Shown: piece by piece, positions 10,773 through 21,048 of the stretch
Numbering within the stretch: the first letter of the stretch is position 1
How the letters are laid out: the number at the start of each line of letters is the position of its first letter
Origin: Tanytarsus gracilentus
Taxonomy: Eukaryota; Arthropoda; Insecta; Diptera; Chironomidae
Assembly: GCA_038502055.1 (NCBI GenBank)
Contig: JAXRKN010000037.1
Coordinates: 868,001 to 932,000, forward strand
Reading direction: 5' to 3'
DNA length: 64,000 nucleotides
The notes under the pieces: generated by a model
Seen by the model: only the letters and a program-made list of their open reading frames with translations
Databases searched by the model: none
What the model was told of the DNA's origin: nothing
Made by a program: the position numbers and the translations under genes

Positions 10773-13114
10773 TTACAAAAGCAAGCGACGAATAAAGATT
10801 GATTGTGCCTTTGACTCCAAATCAGCCAATTCATCGACGACTGGAATGAGTTGCTTAACGTGATCTTGATATCCTGAACCAGCATTAGTTCTCTTTTGAC
10901 CATAAACAACTTTTCCATCAAACTCATTCAGAGGTACTTTCATATCCGTCTCGACTTGCTGAATAATACATCCCAAGTGCTCCTCGATATCAGCCAAATA
11001 CTAAAATTTAATCACTAATCAATTAAACAATACTAGAGAGAGAAGTAACTTACATTTGGCTCGTTGTACCACACACAGCAGCCCTTCTGTTCAGTGAGAT
11101 TTGTATTCCAGCAGCTTTTTCCTCTCGATTGACACCACTGGCCGTGATACCAAACTTTTTCGGGAACAGTTGACACCAAGCTAATTGCAAGACCCATTCT
11201 CTCAGCACGGCCTACCCGACCTATTCGATGAACATAATTGGATTTTTCATCGGGAAGTGTGATATTAATCATGAATGGTAGTCCTGAGACATCAATACCA
11301 CGAGCGGCGACATCAGTACATATCAAGAACTTCACTTTGCTCTCCTTGAATTTTTTTAAATTTTCTTTACGCTCATTAGGATTACGATCACCATGTAGGC
11401 AAACGCATGATAATTCGTCTCCTCCAACTTGCCTAAAATAATTTTCCAAATTATCGCAATCAATTTTAGTACGGCAAAAGATAATTGCTCGATCCATTTT
11501 ATGTTCTCGAATTGCTCGGACGCAGTAGTCTCCCTTTAAAATTTTAACAGCCTCGGAAAGTGTTTCGGGAGAATTAGTGCCAGGTTTTATATTATCTTTA
11601 GCATGCACGCCATCAGATTGAACATGTTGACGCACGCTTTTCCACGATGAATCCTTTTGAGGATCAACTAAAACGACACAGTGATGAACGGTTTCAGGAA
11701 CTGCATCCTCTCCCTTCAAATCGACCCACGTTGGGAAGTGCATAAGACGATCAGCCATTTTCTTTACCTCAAAGTCATGAAGAGTCGCACTGCACACAAT
11801 CATTTGTAAGCGTCGACCATCAGAAGTTATTTTTGGAATTTGCTTATGAATGCGTTCAATGAAATTTCCATATCCACCTTTAAGTAATCCATCAGCTTCA
11901 TCAAGCACAAAGAAACGGCAATGAGTGAGCGAAACAAATCCCTGACTGATTAAATCCTCAAGGCGTCCAGGTGTTGCAACAATAATATCGACTCCTTGCT
12001 GCAACTTATTAATCTGATCTTTGGAACTTTGACCGCCAATTAAGAGCAACTCCCGAATAGGTGGATCATTAAGATACTTTTTAAACTTCTCTAGCTGATT
12101 AAATGTCTGCTCGGTTAGTTCCTTAGTTGGCTCAATAATGATGGCTTGTGGAGCATTCGGTCTTTCTTTCAAATCATCAGTTACCGGAGCACCACCGCTA
12201 GCATAAGGGTTTGTCTTGACTTTAGACGCATCAGCATTGCAAGCTGCAACATAGCCGTCAGGAATTTTTTGCTTAAAATCGGATGCGCCAAAATTGAATT
12301 GCATTTCAGCATTTTTCAACACAACTGCCGGATAGAATGCTTCATTTTTCAACTGATTGTGAATTGAAAATGCAACACCGAGATTCTTTCCGTTCTTAGT
12401 GAAACTTATTTCCATCTTATCGAGATCCAACAAACATCCAATTACATTATTGATGCCGTACGATTCGCCATAGTCATCAAATTGCTTGTTATTCGACTTT
12501 TTCCCAGTTCCTCCGTAACCGTAAGAGAATCTATCAGTTCCGAGATCTAAATTGCTTTTTTCTGTTGACCAGCCGACGCGACATAAGCCTTCATCTGTGA
12601 CTGTAGCCTCGTAGTAGTACTTGCCACTTCCTAAAAATGAATAAATTTAATATTTTTAAAACTTAAAATAGTGATGACAAACCTTTGACGCCAGTCGTAG
12701 CTCGGCAACCATGCCACTCACGAGCTTCTCTACTCTGACATCTAAATCCATCAGGTGTTACAGCTAAGGAATTTCCACGATCAAAGAAACTCATCTTCCA
12801 AGGTGTCACGGAATGTGAATGATTTTTTGACCCTTTACCCTCTCGAATGTCTCTTAGCGTTTCCGATACAATTTGTAGGATTGGTAAGCAAAATGCACCA
12901 GTTTTTCCACTTCCCGTTTCTGCTGCCATCAACACATCACCGCCTTTTGAAATTTTTTCATCAATTCATGAAATTTTGGTTAAGATTTTTTTAACTCACC
13001 TCCAAGGATCATTGGAATAGCTTCAGCTTGAACGTCTGTTGGCAACAGCCAGTCCATTTCTTCAACTGCCTTGCCCAACTCTGGGATAACTCCAAACTCT
13101 TCAAATGCAGTCAT
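10773..13114 (-). CDS. Ddx1: ATP-dependent RNA helicase DDX1
   Basis: DEAD-box helicase with the SPRY domain inserted between motifs I and Ia that is diagnostic of DDX1, which acts in tRNA splicing (ligase complex), RNA transport and RNA-end metabolism. Exons on the minus strand are 13114-13000, 12943-12683, 12630-11054 and 11000-10773, giving 726 residues (human 740). Visible motifs are the Q-motif region LLPTDVQAEAIP, motif I AAETGSGKT, SPRY sequence GKYYYEATVTDEGLCRVGWS, motif Ia EPTKELTEQ, ATPGR, DEAD in VLDEADGLL, SAT, IIFCRTK, TDVAARGID and motif VI HRIGRVGRAERMG. The start at 13114 is the Met that precedes the conserved N-terminal helix. The gene converges on inturned with only 98 bp between stop codons. 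Confidence 0.97.
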
Positions 13115-13757
13115 TTTTTTAAAATTTAAAAATTTCTGACGAATGCAATTTATTTTTTCCGGCTTATTTGTTTTGATACGATTCGCATTATTTTTTGAAT
13201 ATAAAATGACGGTTAAAGTTAAAAACACATTTTTAATATAATGAAACTTTTATTTCTTAAGTTCAACTTTTTTTTTCGGCATTTTTAGCATGTGAGTCAC
13301 TTAACTAATTATTTTTTTAATTTCTAAATTCTAATTAATGCTCAATGAAGACAATTAGATGAAAAAATTAGACAATTTTAATTAAAACTGCATATGTATG
13401 TGTGTATCACCCATCATCCCTCAAATATTATTTTATTTTTTATCACTTAAATTTAATTAATCTTAATGATTTTAAGTTCTAATGGACATAATTAAGCTTT
13501 AATAAAGCTGAAAAGAAATAAAAATCAAAGTCATCCAAGTCATCAACAGCTCCCTTAGAGCATCGAAGAGCAACAATTCTTCTTCTTCCCTGCAAAAAAA
13601 ATAAAAATTCGGCCGAACAAAATAAAATAAAAGTGAGAGCTTCCATCTCACATATTGTTTTATAAGCCCATGCAATAAGAGAATTCTTAAAGCTTCTACA
13701 AAATCTATGAAAATATAGCTCTTAGCAACAAATTATTTTTTTTCTTTTTGGTATCCC
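13115..13757. other. Intergenic region between Ddx1 and enhancer of rudimentary
   Basis: About 640 bp of AT-rich sequence upstream of Ddx1 and downstream of e(r), both on the minus strand. It should hold the Ddx1 promoter and the e(r) 3' UTR. No coding or RNA gene is seen. Confidence 0.4.
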
Positions 13758-14125
13758 TTATGTCTTATTTTTAGCAGCGGCATTCTTGAGAAGTGTATGC
13801 AATTTTTGTTTAATCCATTCCTTTCCTTCGGGACGATATAAACCAGTGGATTTATTTAGGACGACGACGCTCAAATCCCGAAGTGAATCGATGAAAGCGA
13901 AAAGTTCCCATATATCGTACCTATAAATTTTTAACTTGAGTCAATTTGAAATAGATATTATTAATTATCTTACGCAATTGTTGTCAATGTTGGATTTCGT
14001 TTTCTCAAGTAATCTTCAAATATCTTACAAACGCCATCCAAACAATCGTTAATTGATTCATAATCAAAATACGTGCGAGTTGAGCTGACTGATGTTTTTT
14101 GAAAAAACAATATGCAGTGTGACAT
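13758..14125 (-). CDS. e(r): Enhancer of rudimentary homolog, diverged
   Basis: Two exons on the minus strand, 14125-13974 and 13920-13758, with donor GTAAGAT and codon split GC|G. They give exactly 104 residues, the length of the fly and human proteins. Family features are the MSHCILFF start, the segment TRTYFDYESINDCLDGVCKI, the helix YDIWELFAFIDSLRDLSVVV and the end KSTGLYRPEGKEWIKQKLHTLL. The family is a small conserved nuclear regulator of pyrimidine metabolism, RNA decay and splicing complexes, and is normally extremely conserved. This copy departs at many normally fixed positions, for example WELFAF where fly and human have SQLFDF, and FRxxK-type changes near the N-terminus. It may be a second, faster-evolving paralogue. 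It sits between Ddx1 and a SET-domain relic on the same strand. Confidence 0.9.
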
Positions 14126-14380
14126 TTCTTGGCTTGAAATTTAATGTTAAATTCATTAGAAATTGCTTAGCTAAATTTAACAACTAAAACTTTACCTCAT
14201 TTAAGATTTGCTGCGGCGTTTTTTAATTTTAATTATTTCTAACCTTTTGTCTAAGGTTTTCAAAACTTTTTTAGCTGTTTAACGTAATGAAATTTTTCAA
14301 ATTGTTTTTAAACCCCTTAAAATTTGTGCTTGCATTAAACCGTTAAATTTAAATTAGACTAATTAAAATTAAATTTTATT

Positions 14381-14999
14381 TTAGAAACCTAAATTTGGCA
14401 GGAAATTTTTACAATTTTTCACTCTGCAGTAGCAAGATTATTGTGTTTCTGTCTCGTCAACATTACCATAACTAAAAGTTAGTTCTTCCAGTGCATCTAT
14501 GTTTCTGTTTGAAAATATCGCCAACTTGGGAATCAACGAGTTAAATCGTACACTAATTATTTGGCAATTGGGTTCGCAAGAATGATTTAAATATCTTCCA
14601 ATATTTCCTTTCATGCTCGGATCAATAAAAGTTTGAATTGTTTCTCCTTCATTTTCATTACCCAATTTTATTTCATTGAGACAAAAGATGTAATTCATTT
14701 TATGAAGCTCTTGATTCTCCGTGTCTCTTCTTTTGGCCTCAAATTTTGTCAATACTTCCCCAGCATACTCGCATATAAAAGTTCCTTTTAGGAAGAATTA
14801 CAAATTAACCAAGCCAAAACCTTTTCCATCAAATTTTCTGATTTCTAGGTGATCACATGGTCCATACTGAACTAATCTGTTAATGCAGTTTTCTTTTTCT
14901 GCGGAACATTTGCAGTTCTCATTGCATTCATAAATTAAATCATTACATTTCCGGTCCTCTTTTAGAAATAATTTATTTTTAGATATATTTATCAATCAT
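14381..14999 (-). pseudogene. SET-domain methyltransferase relic (SETMAR/Set-23-like) with in-frame stops
   Basis: One minus-strand frame carries, in order, the end of a pre-SET Cys region (YECNENCKCS, ENCINRLVQYGP), KGFGLVNL, TAA (14800-14798), FFLKGTFICEYAGEVL, the SET core FIDPSMKGNIGRYLNHSCEPN and ELTFSYG, a second TAA (14440-14438), and then the post-SET Cys cluster SCYCRVKNCKNFLP up to a final TAA at 14383-14381. The family arrangement is collinear across both stops without any frameshift. Further upstream in the frame is a TGA (14998-14996), and there is no credible start codon or N-terminal half of pre-SET. Removing the first stop by splicing would need an intron of about 25 nt, which is implausible. 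Most likely a recently inactivated copy; readthrough or sequencing error are weaker alternatives. Confidence 0.8.
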
Positions 15000-15226
15000 T
15001 TCCCTTTGAATGTACAATTAAATTCTGTTGAAATATATTACTCAAATGCTATGTGATTATTACAAAATGATTTTTATACTATATTCAAAATATTAGTGCT
15101 GATAAACAAAGTGAATTGAGCTTGACGAAAGGCAACCATTTTGAGAATTTTGACTTTCGTCGATAATTTCATTACGTTAAGTTAAAATGCATGAACATTA
15201 AATTAAGACTTAAATGATAATGAAAG

Positions 15227-17047
15227 TTAATCAATATGATGTTTTTCGTTCAAATGCCTTCCAAAGTGATTTACATTTCCGAAAATTCTTCCACAGCAAA
15301 TAAACTCCGACGTGTCTTTCCCTTGTCGATGATCCATATAATGAGATGTGTAGCCTTTTATGTCATCAAAAGTTTCTGAGCATAAATTGCAGCTCATTCG
15401 AATTTTTGCTTTTTGCAACTGAGACTGGTTAAATATTTTAAATTCGTTTACATAGGTTCGCATTTGGGAATTGTTATCGATTGTGTAATCCATCTCATAA
15501 AAGAACCTCTCAATAAAAATCCATACATAATGAGCTTCCGGCGGGTATTCCAAATTTAATCCATAAAATAATTTAAAGAAAACCTGAAATCCTTTGATTG
15601 GATCCTCAATTATGTACTCGATGCCGGCAATTTGAATAATTGCAATCGGATTCTCTCTTAGATTTCCTATCGTGTATATTTTCGGAGTATTTTGCGTGTT
15701 TATCATGGTCTTAAAAGTATTCAAGTCTGCATTCGTCTGAAAAAAATATTATTATTTTTTTAGAGTTTTACTATTTTAATTAATCAAGAATATCTTGACG
15801 AAATTAAAACTTTTGAGTTAAATTGCAATGTATGAACTTAAAAAACGTTAAAAGTTACCTCAAAATTCGAACAAAAGCATCGATATGCATCTGATTTTGA
15901 GGGTTTTTTAAGCGAAGACGCGTCCAACTTTCGCTTTTTACTCAACAAAGTTGGAGTGAATAAGAATGGCAGTAGTGAAAGTGCTAATAAAGTTTGAACT
16001 TGAACATTTTCCTTTTCATATTTTCTCAGCATGTTAATAACCATCTGTTCAGATCGAAAACTTTGAACCTTTGATAAAATCAATGGAGCCACTCGAGTTA
16101 AAATTTCAGATTTATCTCCACAAAGTTGAGGATATTTTCGTTCAGCATCCAGAATGAGCTGTAAAGTAAATTTATATGTTATTTCAAATTAAGCTAGGAT
16201 CAAGTTCTTACTTACAATCTCATAACCAATATCGCTTTGAAGTGTGTATGGAAAGGTTGTAAGATAGTCAATTGTTGTCATTTGGGAAAGCATTTCATGG
16301 CGCTGATCATAAGTATTATTCCAACACTCTTTGAATCTTTCATCATCGCTCCAATCATGCGATTTCACGACTTCTAATGGGTCGTATTGAATCCGTTCTT
16401 CTTCGAATCTTTCCTCTTTTATATCGACAAAATCAATTGTAACACTTTGAAGAGCAATCGAAGAAGAAGAAGCAATTGGAGCAGTTTTAGTATTATTAAT
16501 CGTTTTACTTCTGCGAGTACATAAGCCAACTTGATTTAATTTTGACTTGTAATTATTATATTGCGAATAGAGCTTTCCTGTAGGTGCTTTTGAGCCTCCA
16601 CTCGGTATGTAATAAGTTTCTGCTATTTCTGTCGGAAATGCTAAAAATAAAGATCTAAATGGTTTTGTTTCAAATTAGCATTCTACTATATGAATTTATA
16701 TACCTTCAGCAACAACTCTAGCCAAATGTCGGAAATAAGCAGGTTCAATTCTAGTAATTTTTCAAGTTATAATTATAAGTTTTTAATTGCCCAGAGGGGA
16801 AACAATTATATATTCACCTTATATCAGGATCAACTGATAAAATAAAAGCAATCAGTATACGAGCCAAATCTTTGCGATGTGATTCTTCAAACTTGTTATG
16901 TTTTTCATAATATGCATGCAATATTCGAAAATCTAAATCAGTAATTTGAAGAATTGACTACAAAACAAAGAATATACATTGTGAGCATGAAAAGTTTTTA
17001 ACATAATAAATTAAAAGCTTAACCTCAGCATTCGGAAAGAAATCCAT
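15227..17047 (-). CDS. Uncharacterised insect protein with C-terminal C2H2 fingers
   Basis: Six exons on the minus strand, 17047-17024, 16957-16818, 16750-16704, 16640-16216, 16158-15859 and 15736-15227, join in phase to give 481 residues. I cannot name the gene. The N-terminal third (RKDLARILIAFILSVDPDIR, then a TYYIP segment and GKLYSQYNNYKSKLNQVGL) resembles a module I associate with many uncharacterised insect proteins. A Ser/Glu-rich linker and a helical middle region containing a basic KKRK stretch follow. The end has one good C2H2 finger (CNLC, then 12 residues, then HYMDH) and a second, degenerate finger with adjacent cysteines (ICCGRIF) before HLNEKH. A nuclear DNA- or protein-binding role is plausible but inferred. 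It is divergent from catalase across about 600 bp. Confidence 0.75.
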
Positions 17048-17657
17048 GCTTCACGCGCTTAACTTAAAATTAACCGAGTTAAGATTGATTCAAAAAACTG
17101 ACTTTTATTTCTAATTTTAATACCAATGTCGAAAAGTGCTTATTAACTTTTTTTTTCAGAGCAATAAAAATGTTCTAAAAGATTTTATGACACCCAGTAT
17201 TTGTATACAAAGATATATATCATCATACAAAAAATATATATCTCGACTATGTTCTAAAAAATTCTATCATCTTCACTTGCTTGTGTTGTAGGGAAATTAT
17301 TTTGGACAGAGGCCTATTTGAATATTTTGTCCAATAAAAATTTAAAATTTGCAAACAATTTTTTTCTTTTTTATCAGAGTAAATATAGAAGAAATAAAAT
17401 AAAAAAACTAAATCTGATCATTAAATTATTTTTAAATATTTTTTGTACCTGCTTAGAAAGATGTTCCCCGTTAGAAAGAAACACTTCGCCTTTGATTCTA
17501 TAAATTCTCGGTTATTGTTTTTCTCTCCACCAGTTGTTCTACGGTCTTTGAGTAATTAACATAAGCTAAAATAAAATTTTTCAACTTATTTAAAATCTTT
17601 TCTATTAAATTTGCTGATTATATCAAATAGTGAACTGCAATTAAGTGATAACAAAAA
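17048..17657. promoter_or_regulatory. Divergent intergenic region before catalase
   Basis: About 610 bp between start codons of the zinc-finger gene (minus) and catalase (plus), with ATATAT-rich patches around 17210-17245. It should hold both promoters. No specific oxidative-stress element could be assigned by eye. Confidence 0.35.
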
Positions 17658-20600
17658 ATGTCGGCGGCCGAAAATCAACTTTCTGATTTTAAAAAACAAC
17701 AAAAGGTGAATATGGACTTTGATTCTATCGCTCTGGCACTTTAGTGAAACAGTTTTATTTTTCTTTATTCTCTCTTTTTCTTTTACGCCGGCGAATAAAA
17801 TTTGCGAGATGTTTCTGTGCGAAAGTAAACAGTAAAGAGAAATCGATAATAATTTAATGCAGAATGCAATCACATAAATCATGGTAGTACAAATTATTAC
17901 ATAAGAGCTCCTTTTTATCGAGTTGCATACACTGAAAAAAAATACATTTATATTTATAAGCATTAAAGGAGATTAAATTCACACATCGCGACGTTATCTT
18001 ATTTTTTTACCTTATCACTAGCCCAGTAAATATTATTTTTCCTTCGTATGAGAATGCAGATTTATGATGTATGGCTAAAAAGTGTAATTGGCGGCTGTCA
18101 TATAAAGAAATTTTGGACGAGCTCCAAAATTTTTGTTTTGATAAACAAGTTTCAAAATTACGAACAACTTCTGTTTTTTTCTCGTTCTATCTACACTTTC
18201 TTTAATTCAATAATTTAATCTTCAACAAATTGTTTATTTTTTTTTAAAATTATTTATAAAGATATTAAAAAATTAAAACAATAAATGACTGGCAAATTTT
18301 TATGAATAATTTATTGAATTAACTCGCTTAGCTATTAAAACACATGATTTATCATAAGACGTAAATTATTTTATTTTAAACAATTGAACATTTTGCGGCG
18401 ATAAAAATCATACGATTAGATATAGGAAAATTATCGACCACATAGATTTTTAAACATGTGTGTCTAAATTTTACCACAATAATTTGATAAAATGCATTCT
18501 GGCAAACACTGTCCCTGACTTTGAACTGAAAAAGAAAAAATTTGAAAAACCCAGTGGTCAGTCGAGGCCACATTTTGTATAATTACATTTCGTTCTCAAA
18601 AGAATATTTTAGATATTGTTAAGGCAATTGTCGATAATTAATTAAGCAGCACATATATATGTGCTAAAAAATAATATTATTCTGCGGCGTTGGAAAATTA
18701 TTTTTAACAAAAATTAAACGATCGCTATTTACAATCAGCAGGGAAATTAGAATGTCATTGCAATGTTTTGTTTTCTCATGAAATAAGATAAATAATTATA
18801 TTATTTTCATTTCCGCAGAATGGACCCGGAGTCGCTACAATTGGAACGGGTGCTCCGATTGGTATGTAAATGCATCCACAAATTGGAGGATTGCGAATAT
18901 TTTCAAGTTTAGCTTCAACTGAAAAATGCTATGTTGATTTTAGGAGTTAAAACAGCAACTCAAACTGTAGGAAAACGTGGTCCAATTTTACTTCAAGATA
19001 TCAACTATCTCGATGAAATGTCTCATTTTGATCGTGAGCGTATTCCAGGTGAGATTTTTCTTACTGTTCTGTTTATAATTGCTCATTGGCTATGATCTGC
19101 TGGATTATTTTAATTGATTAATATTTTTAATGAGTGATTGAGTGGAAAATTAAAAATTTTTAAAGGAATTTTATGAATTTTTCCTGGATTTAGAACGTGT
19201 CGTTCACGCCAAAGGAGGTGGTGCTTTTGGATACTTTGAAGTAACACACGATATTACGAAATATTGCGCCGCTAAACTCTTTGAGAAAGTTGGCAAAAGA
19301 ACGGTTAGTTTTCGATAACATAACGATAAGATTTCGAAAATTATTAATTTCTTACTTTTTCAAAAAGCCAATCGCGATTCGCTTCTCAACTGTTGGTAAG
19401 ATAATTTAGTTACACAAGACTGCAACTTGTTCGGTTAATGAACTTTGCATTTTTCAAGGTGGTGAGAGCGGCTCAGCGGACACGGCTCGTGATCCTCGTG
19501 GTTTTGCCATGAAGTTCTATACTGATGATGGAATTTGGGACTTGGTTGGAAATAATACGCCAATTTTCTTTATTCGTAAGTTTATATTAGTTAAAAATTG
19601 TTTTTGACAAATTTTAAATTAACTTTATTAGGTGATCCAATTTTGTTCCCAAGTTTTATCCACACTCAAAAGAGAAACCCACAAACTCACTTAAAAGACC
19701 CTGACATGTTCTGGGATTTCATTTCATTGCGACCAGAGACTACTCACCAAGTAATGTTTCTCTTTGCTGACCGTGGCATTCCTGACGGTTTTCGTTTTAT
19801 GAATGGGTAATTATGAAGAATTTTAATAAAATGTTTAAAAAAATTATTACAAAATATTTTTTATAGTTATGGCTCACACACATTCAAGATGATCAATGCG
19901 AAGGGAGAATCGGTTTTCGTTAAATTCCATGCCAAGACTGCACAAGGAATTAAAAATTTGGATGTAATATATGAAGCGAATCATTATTTGACTTTTATCT
20001 AATAATTTTTTTGGAATCTCTCTTTGATAGGTAAAACGCGCCGCAGATTTAGGCGGCTCTGATCCAGATTACTCAATTCGAGACTTGTACAATGCCATCG
20101 CAAAGGGCGAATTTCCTTCATGGAATTTCTTCATTCAAGTAATGACTAACGACGAAGCAGAACGTCACAAGTGGAATCCATTCGATGTCACCAAGGTTTG
20201 GCCACAAAGTGAATTTCCATTGATTCCAGTTGGTCGTTTTGTTCTCGACAGAAATCCAAACAACTACTTTGCTGAAGTGGAACAAATAGCTTTTTGTCCA
20301 TCTCATTTGGTTCCTGGAATTGAACCCTCACCCGATAAGATGTTGCAAGGACGTTTGTTTTCGTACACCGACACCCATCGTCATCGTTTAGGCGCTAACT
20401 ACTTGCAAATTCCTGTTAACTGTCCATATCGAGTGAGTGTTAAGAATTATCAACGAGACGGTCCAGCTTGCTACACTGATAACCAAGGAGGAGCTCCAAA
20501 CTATTTCCCAAATAGCTTTGGAGGTCCCGAGCCATTACAGCGCACCGTTGATCTTCAAGGACCCTATAGTGTGACAGGTGATGTCTATCGCTATGAAAGT

Positions 20601-20816
20601 GGCGATGAAGATAATTTCAGCCAACCTGCAATCTTCTGGTCAAAGGTGTTGGATGAGGCTGCACGTAAACGTCTCGTTTCAAATATCGCAGGGCATCTTG
20701 TTGATGCTAAAGAATTTATTCAAGAAAGAGCCATCAACAATTTTAGCCAAGTTTCTGCCGATTTTGGTCAGCAATTGAGAGACGCAATCAATTTGAAGAA
20801 ATCATCAAAAATGTAA
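17658..20816 (+). CDS. Cat: Catalase
   Basis: Peroxisomal haem catalase that converts hydrogen peroxide to water and oxygen. Nine exons, 17658-17705, 18819-18861, 18944-19048, 19194-19303, 19368-19395, 19459-19575, 19632-19806, 19867-19963 and 20031-20816, give 502 residues (fly about 506). The active-site histidine lies in RVVHAKGGGAFGYFE and the catalytic asparagine in GNNTPIFFIRDP. The proximal haem tyrosine is in RLFSYTDTHRHRLG. Other family blocks are FPSFIHTQKRNPQTHLKDPD and NPFDVTKVWP. The protein ends SKM, a plausible variant type-1 peroxisome targeting tripeptide. The first intron is about 1.1 kb, much longer than the others, and could hold regulatory sequence. Confidence 0.98.
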
Positions 20817-20914
20817 AATTCCAATTTTTACTCTTTATAATCTTACACATTATTGGGCATTTATGTAGTTACCGGGATTATGCACATAATTTTTAAATTG
20901 ATTTTTTTTGTGGG

Positions 20915-20920
20915 AATAAA
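20915..20920 (+). terminator. Likely catalase poly(A) signal
   Basis: AATAAA (followed by a further ATAAAG) about 100 bp after the catalase stop codon. This matches the expected position for 3'-end formation before the convergent gene whose stop is at 21049. Confidence 0.55.
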
Positions 20921-21048
20921 ATAAAGGCAACAAAAAAATTCCATTCTAATTTTTCTTTATTAAAAAATAATTTCCCTTACAGTGTATATGTTGCGAATAT
21001 AAAGGCTTTACATACTCATTAAATGCACTTTAAAGTTAATTTACGTTG

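Noticed and set aside
14776..14800. Possible tiny intron removing the first SET-domain stop
   Set aside because: It would be about 25 nt, shorter than a workable spliceosomal intron, and it would delete residues that align with the family.
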